A stretch of 64,000 bases of DNA, from NCBI GenBank assembly GCA_963769665.1, contig CAVYMQ010000003.1, positions 186,001-250,000 on the forward strand, given 5' to 3'. The notes beneath the pieces were generated by a model. The model ran no database searches, was not told the origin of the DNA, and saw only the letters and a program-made list of their open reading frames with translations. This stretch comes from JACCTU01 sp963769665. Lineage in GTDB: Bacteria; Actinomycetota; Thermoleophilia; Gaiellales; Gaiellaceae. Each line of letters begins with the position of its first letter. The stretch's first letter is position 1. Of the stretch, positions 15,991 to 22,871 are shown one piece after another. A program made the position numbers and the translations under genes.

Positions 15991-16026
15991 GAAGAGGGCG
16001 CGGGAGACCGCGCCCTCTTCGTTTTT
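15991..16026 (+). terminator. Strong rho-independent terminator after pilA
   Basis: A 13-bp stem (GAAGAGGGCGCGG with CCGCGCCCTCTTC) closes a GAGA loop and is followed by GTTTTT. The last T is also the first base of the -35 element of the next promoter. Confidence 0.9.
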
Positions 16027-16053
16027 CAAGGGCAGGCAACCCGCTGCCGATAG
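16026..16053 (+). promoter_or_regulatory. Sigma-28-like promoter of the GT39-like gene
   Basis: -35 TCAAG (16026-16030), 15-base spacer, -10 GCCGATAG (16046-16053), then 7 bases to the GTG at 16061. Confidence 0.75.
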
Positions 16054-16060
16054 CCGGAAG

Positions 16061-18073
16061 GTGGCCGCTGTGGACGTCGTAGCCCGCCGCGTGGGCGTTT
16101 CCGCGCGGACGGTGCCTTTCGCGCTCTCGACCTTCGCCCTGCTTGCGGGGATCGTCGGGGTGAGCGCGCTGGTCCGCTTCCTCCTCGCGCTCTCGCATCC
16201 GACCCCGCTCTTCTTCGCGGACGAGTACATCTACTCGACGCTCGCACACGAGCTGGCGACGACAGGCCGGCCGACGATCCGCGGCGACGCCGCGAGCTTC
16301 CCGGCCCTCCTCGAACCGATCCTCACCGCGCCGTTCTGGCTCTTCGGCGACGCGGGCGTCGCGCTGCGCCTGACACAGGCGCTGAACGCCGTCGCGATGT
16401 CCCTCGCCGCGGTGCCCGTCTTCCTGCTCGCTCGAAGGCTCGACCTCGCCAAGGGCTTCGCGCTCGCGGCCGCAGTGCTGGCCGTCCTTGTCCCCGACCT
16501 CTTCTATGTGGCGTACATCCTCGCGGAGCCGATCGCCTACCCGCTCGTGCTCGGCGCGATCTACGTAGGCGTGCGCGCGCTCGACCGGCCCACGCGCTGG
16601 AACCAGGCCGGGTTCGTGGCGCTGGCAGGGCTCGCGACCTTCGCGCGGATCCAGTTCATCGTGCTCCCGATCGCGTTCGTCCTCGCGGCGCTCATCGCCC
16701 GCACTGGCCTTCGGCGCCTGAAGCTCACCTTCGGCCTCTTCGCGCTCGCCGCGATCCCGGTCGCCGCCAAGGGGGTTGGCTACTACTCGGGGATCGCGGA
16801 CTTCCACGTCGACCCCGGAGCGCTGCTCCACTGGCTCGCGGTCGACTCGATGCTCCTCGCCTACGCCGCCGGCTGGCTCGTGGTGCCGGGGGCGCTCGTC
16901 GTCCTCGCGCGGCCCCGTCCCGGTGTCGAGCGGGCGTTCGCGGCGCTCACCGTCTGCTTCGCAGCGGGTCTCTTTCTCGAGGCCGTGCTCTTCGCAACGA
17001 ACGCCGACCGCGCGCCGGGTGGCCGCTTCCAGGAGCGTTACCTCTTCACGCTGATCCCGTTGCTCCTGCTCGCGTTCGGCCTGTCGCTCGGCCGCGGCGG
17101 CCGCGTGCGCGGGGCGGTCGCGCTGATCGCCGCAGTGCTGGTCGCGGTCTCGGCTCGGTTCCCGCTCGCGGGCTGGGTCGATGACCACGGGCGCCAGGAC
17201 TCGCCGTTGCTGATGGGCGTCTACCGCCTCTCCGAGGGCGTGGGCTACGCGAACGCGTCTTTTCTCGCGGCGGCTGCGGTGGCCGTGCTCGCGGGCTCCG
17301 CCGTCCTCGTTGCCTACCGCCCCCGCTTCGCCATGCCGGCGCTCGCGGTGATGGGCGTTCTCCTCGCGCTCGTCGGCTACGGCGCGTGGTCGCTGGACTC
17401 GCGCTATGCGCAGCGCGCGCGTGCGACCTACTTCCCTGCGGACGCGGGCTGGATCGACAGCGCGAACGTCGGCGACGTCACCCTCGTGAACACCCCCGGA
17501 TCGCGGCGGGAGCTGCCGCTCGAGCAGATGTTCTGGAACCGCTCCGTCGACCAGCTGGTCAGGCTCCGCGGCGCCGACGGCCCCGACAAGTTCGCGGCAC
17601 CGCGCGTCGTCGTTCGCAAGGACGGTGCGCTGCTCGTCGAGGGTCGCCCGCTGCGGCGCGCGCTCCTGGTCAACGAGTACGGCGTGACCGCCGAGCTCAG
17701 CGGCGCGAAGAGCGTCGCCACGAACGGCCTCTTCGAGCTCTGGCGGCCGGTCGGCACCCCGCGGCTGAGGCTGCTGGCGGGTGGGCGCTTCTACGACGGC
17801 TGGCTCGCGAACTCCGGCTTCGTCCGGGTCTGGGGGCCGGCCGGGACGCTCAGGCTCCGGCTCGCCCTGCCCGAGCAGGCTCCGGAGACCCGCGTGGTCT
17901 TCCGCTGGGAGGGCCTCCGCCGGACGGTCGTCGTCCAGGCCGGCTCGTCCAAGGTGATCGAGTTCGCGGTGCCGAAGGGCCCCTGGACGCTGCGCTGGAA
18001 GGGGCCCCTGAACTACCTGCCCGACGGACGGCCCGTGAGCGTCCGGGCCGACGAGCTTTCCCTCTCGGGCTGA
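16061..18073 (+). CDS. Multi-spanning membrane glycosyltransferase, GT39/ArnT-like; candidate pilin glycosyltransferase
   Basis: A 670-residue membrane protein with roughly ten or more hydrophobic helices in the first 450 residues and an extracytoplasmic soluble C-terminal domain. The first loop carries FFADEYIYSTLAHEL (D54-E55), the position of the catalytic acidic pair in PMT/ArnT-type lipid-sugar-dependent transferases. Such enzymes move sugars from polyprenyl phosphate to proteins or glycans outside the membrane. The GTG at 16061 is preferred because it lies 7 bases after the -10, like its neighbours; a GTG at 16070 with GGAAGG upstream is the alternative. Placement directly after pilA, with the same promoter type, suggests it decorates pili. 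The substrate is inferred. Confidence 0.72.
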   Translation: MAAVDVVARRVGVSARTVPFALSTFALLAGIVGVSALVRFLLALSHPTPLFFADEYIYSTLAHELATTGRPTIRGDAASFPALLEPILTAPFWLFGDAGVALRLTQALNAVAMSLAAVPVFLLARRLDLAKGFALAAAVLAVLVPDLFYVAYILAEPIAYPLVLGAIYVGVRALDRPTRWNQAGFVALAGLATFARIQFIVLPIAFVLAALIARTGLRRLKLTFGLFALAAIPVAAKGVGYYSGIADFHVDPGALLHWLAVDSMLLAYAAGWLVVPGALVVLARPRPGVERAFAALTVCFAAGLFLEAVLFATNADRAPGGRFQERYLFTLIPLLLLAFGLSLGRGGRVRGAVALIAAVLVAVSARFPLAGWVDDHGRQDSPLLMGVYRLSEGVGYANASFLAAAAVAVLAGSAVLVAYRPRFAMPALAVMGVLLALVGYGAWSLDSRYAQRARATYFPADAGWIDSANVGDVTLVNTPGSRRELPLEQMFWNRSVDQLVRLRGADGPDKFAAPRVVVRKDGALLVEGRPLRRALLVNEYGVTAELSGAKSVATNGLFELWRPVGTPRLRLLAGGRFYDGWLANSGFVRVWGPAGTLRLRLALPEQAPETRVVFRWEGLRRTVVVQAGSSKVIEFAVPKGPWTLRWKGPLNYLPDGRPVSVRADELSLSG

Positions 18074-18077
18074 GGGT

Positions 18078-18105
18078 TCAAGGGTCGCTTCGCCGGTGCC
18101 GATAC
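18078..18105 (+). promoter_or_regulatory. Sigma-28-like promoter of the 214-residue membrane protein
   Basis: -35 TCAAG (18078-18082), 15-base spacer, -10 GCCGATAC (18098-18105), then 7 bases to GTG 18113. Confidence 0.75.
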
Positions 18106-18112
18106 CTCTGAC

Positions 18113-18757
18113 GTGAGCCTTGCGGTCTCCCCTGCGGTCAAGATCTTCGCCCTCGTCGGCCTCCTCGGCGCGCTCGTCCTCGGGCTCGGGATGATGCTGA
18201 TGGGCGGCGAGACCGAAGCCGAGCCGACCGCGATCGCGCTCCCGACCAAGAAGCAGGGAGTCCTCGACACCCCGGCCCGCGCCAAGAAGGTCGCGGCCCA
18301 GGCGAAGGCTGCCCAGGCCGCCAAGAAGGCAGTGGCGACCCCGGCGGTCGCGAAGCCGACGGCGAAGGTTGTCAAGCCGGCCGCCAAGCCCGCGAAGCCC
18401 GCGGCTCCCAAGCCGGCCGTACGGGTCGTCGCAACGAACGGCCTGCCGAACTCGATCATGGTCTCGCTCCGCAGCCACAACGTCGTCGTCGTCTCCCTGT
18501 GGGGGACGGGCGGCAAGATCGACGCGATGTCCCGCGACGAGGCCGCTGCCGGTGCTGCCGCTGTCGGCGCAGGGTTCGTCTCGCTGAACGTGCTCGAGAG
18601 CAGCCGCGAGGCAGAAGCGTTGACCCTCAAGCTCGGCACGATGCTCCGCGCACCGACGGTGCTGCTCTTCACGAGCGGCGGCAAGCTCGCGAACACGCTC
18701 GAGGGCTTCCGCGACCGCGAGACCGTCGCGCAGTCCGCCCTGAACGCACTGCGCTGA
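18113..18757 (+). CDS. Membrane-anchored protein with Lys/Ala/Pro linker and thioredoxin-fold-like domain; candidate new pilus-regulon component
   Basis: A 214-residue protein of unknown function. One N-terminal transmembrane helix (about 8-30, KIFALVGLLGALVLGLGMML), then a 75-residue linker of Lys, Ala, Pro and Val (about 45-105) resembling wall-spanning linkers, and a C-terminal alpha/beta domain (about 110-214): NVVVVSLWGTGGKIDAMSRD, helix, VGAGFVSLNVL, RAPTVLLFTSGGKLANTLEG. The order beta-helix-beta-helix-PTVLLF is like thioredoxins, but the CxxC site is replaced by GTGG, so redox activity is unlikely. It has its own sigma-28-like promoter, and overlaps the next small gene by one base (TGATG). 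I know no named family for it. Confidence 0.7.
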   Translation: MSLAVSPAVKIFALVGLLGALVLGLGMMLMGGETEAEPTAIALPTKKQGVLDTPARAKKVAAQAKAAQAAKKAVATPAVAKPTAKVVKPAAKPAKPAAPKPAVRVVATNGLPNSIMVSLRSHNVVVVSLWGTGGKIDAMSRDEAAAGAAAVGAGFVSLNVLESSREAEALTLKLGTMLRAPTVLLFTSGGKLANTLEGFRDRETVAQSALNALR

Positions 18758-19017
18758 TGGCCGCGGGCGAGGTCACCGCGGGGCAGCAGCTCTTCGTGCG
18801 ACACGCCAAGCGGGACGGCCGCTCGATCGCCGTCCTCCGAGCGGTCGACCACGGCGACTCATGTGTCGTCGAGGCGCAGGTCTATCCCGCAGGTTCCGGC
18901 GCGACGACGGTGCAGCCAGGCCCGTACACCTTCGCGAGTGCAACCGAGGCGACGGCTTTCGTCACGGAAGCGGTCGAGGCGCTGATGTACCTCGGCTGCG
19001 ACATCACAGCCGACTGA
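18757..19017 (+). CDS. Hypothetical 86-residue protein coupled to the upstream membrane protein
   Basis: Starts MAAGEVTAGQQLFVRHAKRD and ends EALMYLGCDITAD. No signal peptide or membrane span. It looks like a small alpha/beta domain with a conserved-looking acidic C-terminus and two Cys. The ATG overlaps the previous stop (TGATG) and a terminator lies directly downstream, so it is the second gene of a two-gene unit under the sigma-28-like promoter at 18078. Function unknown. Confidence 0.65.
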   Translation: MAAGEVTAGQQLFVRHAKRDGRSIAVLRAVDHGDSCVVEAQVYPAGSGATTVQPGPYTFASATEATAFVTEAVEALMYLGCDITAD

Positions 19018-19019
19018 GA

Positions 19020-19060
19020 CCGATTGAAATCGGCGGCTTTGCCGCCTCAATTTCAATCGG
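19020..19060 (+). terminator. Bipartite stem-loop after the 86-residue protein gene
   Basis: An outer 11-bp stem (CCGATTGAAAT with ATTTCAATCGG) encloses an inner GGCGGC-TTT-GCCGCC hairpin. It lies 2 bases after the stop. Nearly symmetric, so it could act in both directions. Confidence 0.8.
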
Positions 19061-19130
19061 CTCCTTCTCCGAGCTCCGCAGAGAGCGCGGCGCGGCAAGC
19101 CACGCCGCGCCGGCGTTAGGCTTTTCTCTC

Positions 19131-19613
19131 ATGGCGATGCACAGGGTCACGCACGAGCGCGAGCGCCTGGAGTGTGCGAAGGCGCGCCTCAACCGGCTCG
19201 ATCTCTACGACGTCCCGGTTTCTCTTGCGCGAGTCCGGGTTCTGCTCGAGCCGCGACTCTTCCGCGTTCCCGGGTTCCGCCGCTACCACGGCTACACGTT
19301 CTGGCGAACGATCGTCGTGCGTGAAGAGAACGCGTCGTCAGATCTCCTCACGCACGAGCTCTGCCACGTCTGGCAGGCGCAGCGACAACCGCTCGCGCAA
19401 CTCTGGGCATGGCTTCGCCACTCGTACCGCTCGAACCCGTTCGAGCGCGATGCCCGCGCAGCGGTATCCGCCACCCACCCGGCCGTAATCGACCCGTTCA
19501 CGCGGGACCTCTCTGGTGCCAGGCACCGGCCGTGTCCGCAACCGCCTAGAGGCCGGTCTCGACGTAGCGCCGCAGCCGAGACCGCGCGGCGTCGCCCTCG
19601 CCGAAGTGGCTGA
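19131..19613 (+). CDS. Small HExxH-containing protein, 3' end altered by the RAYT element
   Basis: 160 residues as read. Residues about 60-75 hold SDLLTHELCHVWQAQRQPLA, an HExxH zinc-protease-like signature also seen in DUF4157-type proteins. No signal peptide is visible. The natural protein probably ended near NPFERDARA. From about residue 128 the frame runs through the palindrome at 19515-19527 and into the RAYT 3' region on the opposite strand, giving an Arg/Pro-rich tail that looks non-native. No close upstream RBS is evident. Function unknown; proteolysis is not established. Confidence 0.55.
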   Translation: MAMHRVTHERERLECAKARLNRLDLYDVPVSLARVRVLLEPRLFRVPGFRRYHGYTFWRTIVVREENASSDLLTHELCHVWQAQRQPLAQLWAWLRHSYRSNPFERDARAAVSATHPAVIDPFTRDLSGARHRPCPQPPRGRSRRSAAAETARRRPRRSG

Positions 19614-20184
19614 ACAGGTGCCGCTCGTCTGATGGCAGCTCCATCGCCGGCCGCCCGAACAACCAAGCGAACGAACTCCACCTCCACTGCTCGGGGCGCT
19701 CGCAAAGACCTGCGTTGACAGGGTTCAGGGCGATGTACCGATAGCACCACCGCAGATGCTCGTCGGTCTGCACATGCCGCGCGCCGTAGCGCCTTCTGAA
19801 GACGTGGCCGAGCTCGGCGTGCTCATAGTTGAACCAGTGCGCATAGCGTGATTGCAAGCGGTGCATGCCCGCTGCGAGATCTCCGCGAGGCGTCGTGATC
19901 AAGAGGTGGTAGTGAGTCGTCAGCGCACACCAGGCGTGGACGTGCCAATCGTGGTGGTCGACCGTCCGGCAGACGAAGAGGAAGAACATCCGTCGGTCCT
20001 CGGAGTCGAGGAAGAGCGCCTCGCCGCGGTTGGCCTGCGCGGTGACGTGGTAGATCGCGCCGGGCTGCTGGATCCGAGGCGGGCGGCCCATGGATCGACC
20101 GTAACCGCGGGTTCAGGTCACGTCAGTGCTCGTGGAACGATCGTTGCGGTCTTGGCGCGAAGGACATGTCCGGTGCCTGGCACC
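19515..20184. mobile_element. RAYT element bounded by inverted palindromes
   Basis: The left end is GGTGCCAGGCACCGG at 19515 and the right end is its inverted copy ending at 20184. The outer 23 bases match inverted at all but about three positions (left ...CCGTGTCC, right ...ACATGTCC), and each end is itself a 6-bp-arm palindrome with a one-base centre. Outside the ends, ACCTCTC on the left and GAGAGGTC on the right are also inverted to each other. A single transposase gene fills the interior. This is the layout of a REP-associated tyrosine transposase with its REP pair. Confidence 0.8.
19546..20091 (-). CDS. REP-associated tyrosine transposase (RAYT, Y1/IS200-like family)
   Basis: A 181-residue single-domain protein. 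It opens MGRPPRIQQPGAIYHVTAQA, typical of RAYTs, and has the metal-binding HxH (CALTTHYHLLITT), a candidate catalytic Tyr in LQSRYAHWFNYEH, and the family segment HVFRRRYGARHVQTDEHL followed by YRYIALNPVNAGL. These enzymes nick single-stranded DNA at REP hairpins through a Tyr intermediate. The frame is intact. It is single-copy-like and domesticated in many genomes, which fits the absence of IS200 features. Confidence 0.93.
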   Translation of the reverse strand: MGRPPRIQQPGAIYHVTAQANRGEALFLDSEDRRMFFLFVCRTVDHHDWHVHAWCALTTHYHLLITTPRGDLAAGMHRLQSRYAHWFNYEHAELGHVFRRRYGARHVQTDEHLRWCYRYIALNPVNAGLCERPEQWRWSSFAWLFGRPAMELPSDERHLFSHFGEGDAARSRLRRYVETGL

Positions 20185-20217
20185 AGGCAGGTCTCGAGAG
20201 GTCGTGCCTTGCTTTGC

Positions 20218-22011
20218 TCAGATCGAAACGCGGGCGAGCTCTTCGACCGATGTGAGGCCGGCGGCGACCTTGGCCAGGCCGTCGTCCCAGAGGGTTCGCA
20301 TGCCCTCGGAGAGTGCGGCGCGCTCGAGGTCCTCGCGCGACGCCTTCTGGACGGCCAGCGACTCGAGCTGCTCGGACATGGTGAGCAGCTGGTAGACGCC
20401 GACCCGGCCCTTGTACCCGGACTGGTTGCAGCGAGGGCAGCCGCGCTTGCGGTAGAAGGCCATCCCGTCGGAGGCGGCCGCGACGTCGGGTGAGACGCGA
20501 GCCCTGATGAGCTCGTCCACCGACGGCGTGTACATCTCGCAGCAGTGCGTGCAAAGCTTTCGTGCCAGGCGCTGTGCGAGCACGCCGGTGACGGCCGCGC
20601 CGACGAGGAAGGGCTCGACGCCCATCTCGTTCAGCCGCGTGAGCGCGCCGGGGGCGTCGTTCGTATGCAGCGTCGAGAGCACGAAGTGACCCGTGAGAGC
20701 CGCCTCGATCGCCATCTTGGCGGTCTCGCCGTCGCGAACCTCACCGACCATCACGACGTCGGGGTCGGAACGCAGGATCGACCGCAGCGCCGACGCGAAC
20801 GTGAGGCCGGCGCGCGTGTTGATCTGCACCTGGTTGATCCCGGCCAGCCGGTACTCGACCGGATCCTCGACCGTGATGATGTTGATCTCGGGGCGGTTGA
20901 TCTGGCTCAGGGCCGCGTACAGCGTGGTCGACTTACCTGAGCCGGTGGGCCCTGTCACGAGCAGCGCGCCGGTCGGGCGCATGACCAGCTCGGAGAGCTT
21001 CGCCTGCATGTCCACCGAGAGGCCGAGTTGCTCGAGGGTCGGCGGCTTCTTCGACTTGTCGAGCAGACGCATGACGACGGACTCGCCCTCGACCGTCGGC
21101 AGGGTCGCAACACGAACGTCGAGCATTCGACCTGCAGCGGCGGCGTTCAGCGAGATGCGGCCGTCCTGCGGCTTGCGGCGCTCGGCGATGTCGAGCTTCG
21201 CGAGCACCTTGAGGCGGGTCGTGACGCCGGGCGTCATCCGCTTCGGGATGCGCTGCACTTCCTGGAGCACGCCGTCGATCCGGAAGCGAACGACGAGCGA
21301 GTCCTCCTGGGGCTCGAAGTGGATGTCGGAGGCGCCGTCCTCGGCGGCCTGGAAGATCACGGAGTTGACGAGCCGGACGAGCGGCGCGTCGGAGATGCCG
21401 TCGTCGACCTCGAGGTCGTCGGCCTCCTCCTCCTCGATCTGGCCGAGCTCCTCCTCGACCATGGCGCGGGCGCCGAAGGCCTCGGACGTGCGGACGAGCC
21501 GGCGGAGCTCTGCCTCGATGTCTTCGCGACCGGCGACGCCGATCTCGAGCGGGAAGCGCGTCGCGAGCTTGAGCTCGTCGATCGCGTGGACGTTCGACGG
21601 ATCGGCGACCGCGACACGAAGCGTGCCGTTGTCGAGGATGTACGGAATCGCGACGACGCGCTCGAGGACGTGGAGCGGCACCTGCTTCGCCGCCTCGTCG
21701 TCCACCGGGTTGACCGCGAGGTCGACGAGCGGGAGCTGGAACCGCGTGGCGAGCGCGCGGGCGATGCCCTCGCTCGTCGCGACGCCCTCGTCGAGGATCG
21801 CCTGCGACAGCGAACCGCCCTGCTGGGCACGACCGCGGACGAGCGCGAGCTTGTCGGGCGGGACGAGGCCGGTAGCGGCCAGGAGGTCGACCACGAGCTC
21901 GGCCACCGCGTTGATCGGCACGCCGCCGCCGAGCGGCTGTGCGCCGCTCTGGAGGCCTTCGTTCCCGACGGTGCGGAGCGAAGGCGGCTGCTGCTGATCG
22001 AACTCGTTCAC
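20218..22011 (-). CDS. pilB: Type IV pilus extension ATPase PilB (GspE family)
   Basis: A 597-residue assembly motor. N-terminal MshEN-type domain (about 40-160; VDLLAATGLVPPDKLALVRG, ARALATRFQLPLVDLAV), then the ATPase with Walker A GPTGSGKST, Asp box IITVEDPVEYRLAG, Walker B SDPDVVMVGEVRDGETA and His box HFVLSTLHTNDA. A tetracysteine zinc site near the C-terminal part (CTHC ... CPRCNQSGYKGRVGVYQLL) is diagnostic of PilB/GspE rather than PilT. In some homologues the MshEN domain binds c-di-GMP; whether this one does is open. GTG start at 22011, after a leader of about 21 bases. Confidence 0.96.
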   Translation of the reverse strand: MNEFDQQQPPSLRTVGNEGLQSGAQPLGGGVPINAVAELVVDLLAATGLVPPDKLALVRGRAQQGGSLSQAILDEGVATSEGIARALATRFQLPLVDLAVNPVDDEAAKQVPLHVLERVVAIPYILDNGTLRVAVADPSNVHAIDELKLATRFPLEIGVAGREDIEAELRRLVRTSEAFGARAMVEEELGQIEEEEADDLEVDDGISDAPLVRLVNSVIFQAAEDGASDIHFEPQEDSLVVRFRIDGVLQEVQRIPKRMTPGVTTRLKVLAKLDIAERRKPQDGRISLNAAAAGRMLDVRVATLPTVEGESVVMRLLDKSKKPPTLEQLGLSVDMQAKLSELVMRPTGALLVTGPTGSGKSTTLYAALSQINRPEINIITVEDPVEYRLAGINQVQINTRAGLTFASALRSILRSDPDVVMVGEVRDGETAKMAIEAALTGHFVLSTLHTNDAPGALTRLNEMGVEPFLVGAAVTGVLAQRLARKLCTHCCEMYTPSVDELIRARVSPDVAAASDGMAFYRKRGCPRCNQSGYKGRVGVYQLLTMSEQLESLAVQKASREDLERAALSEGMRTLWDDGLAKVAAGLTSVEELARVSI

Positions 22012-22032
22012 CGCTTCAATCCCTCGAACGAG

Positions 22033-22060
22033 TTATCGGCACCCTGGCCCTCCGACCTGA
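22033..22060 (-). promoter_or_regulatory. Sigma-28-like promoter of pilB
   Basis: -35 TCAGG at 22060-22056, 15-base spacer, -10 GCCGATAA at 22040-22033, the exact sigma-28 consensus -10. Twenty-one bases with GAGGGA precede the GTG. Confidence 0.72.
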
Positions 22061-22083
22061 GCGCTCTTTGTGACGATTGGCGC

Positions 22084-22836
22084 CTAGTCTTGTAGGACGC
22101 TCAGATACGCGTCGAGCAGTGCATCGCCCCAGAAGAGCGCGATCACCGAACCCAGGGCGAGGAACGGCCCGAAGGGGAAGCCCATCTTCCGGGCCTTCGC
22201 GCCGTGCCGGGCCAGAAGGTAGACGCTCGGGATGAGCGCCAGGAGCATCCCGAGCATGAGGCCGACCGGCACGACCCGGCCCAGCATGGCGCCCAGGAGG
22301 AGCGCCAGCTTGACGTCTCCCATGCCCATCCCGGCCGGGTAGACGACGGCGGCGATGAAGAGGAAGCCGGAGGCGCCGAGCGCGGCCAGAGCCCACTGCG
22401 GGCTCGGATGAAGCAGAGTCTGGGCGGCGAGCACGATGCCGAAGGCCGGGACGACGATCCGGTTCGGGATGATCTTGTGCTCGAGGTCGATCGCCGAGAT
22501 CACGACGAGGACCGCACAGAAGAACGATGCGACGAGCGCATCCAGGGTCACGCCGAAGGCGAGCACGCAGCCGGCGACGAGACCCGCGGTCGCGAGCTCC
22601 ACGCCTGGATAGACCCACGGGATCACCGCCTTGCAGTGCCGGCAGCGCCCGCGGAGCAGGAACCAGGAGAGCACCGGCACGTTGTCGTACCAGGCGATTC
22701 GCTCGCTGCAGGACATGCAGGCCGACGGCGGGCGGACGATCGAGCGGCGAAGCGGCACGCGGGCCGCGACGACGTTCAGAAAGCTCCCGAGCGCCAGGGC
22801 AGGGGCGAAGACGAAGGCGGCCGCAACGGCGTTCAC
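22084..22836 (-). CDS. pilD: Prepilin peptidase PilD
   Basis: A 250-residue membrane aspartic protease and N-methylase that processes the pilins of this island. Two CxxC pairs (C40/C43 and C65/C68) form the cytoplasmic zinc domain of the bifunctional type. Catalytic aspartates lie in VISAIDLEHKIIPN and in the GxGD motif GMGMGDVKLALL. Seven or eight hydrophobic helices. GTG start at 22836, 7 bases after a CCCGATAC -10, so the mRNA is probably leaderless. Confidence 0.95.
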   Translation of the reverse strand: MNAVAAAFVFAPALALGSFLNVVAARVPLRRSIVRPPSACMSCSERIAWYDNVPVLSWFLLRGRCRHCKAVIPWVYPGVELATAGLVAGCVLAFGVTLDALVASFFCAVLVVISAIDLEHKIIPNRIVVPAFGIVLAAQTLLHPSPQWALAALGASGFLFIAAVVYPAGMGMGDVKLALLLGAMLGRVVPVGLMLGMLLALIPSVYLLARHGAKARKMGFPFGPFLALGSVIALFWGDALLDAYLSVLQD

Positions 22837-22843
22837 CTTTGCA

Positions 22844-22871
22844 GTATCGGGCGAGGGGGCGAGCTGCTTTA
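22844..22871 (-). promoter_or_regulatory. Sigma-28-like promoter of pilD
   Basis: -35 TAAAG (22871-22867), 15-base spacer, -10 CCCGATAC (22851-22844), 7 bases to GTG. The -35 overlaps the TAA stop of the upstream PilX-like gene. Confidence 0.72.

Noticed and set aside
15824..18478. 884-codon open frame on the minus strand opposite the glycosyltransferase
   Set aside because: It is antisense to a clear membrane-protein gene, is composed almost only of Arg/Glu/Asp/Gly/His, and has no domain. It is a frame shadow of high-GC coding sequence.
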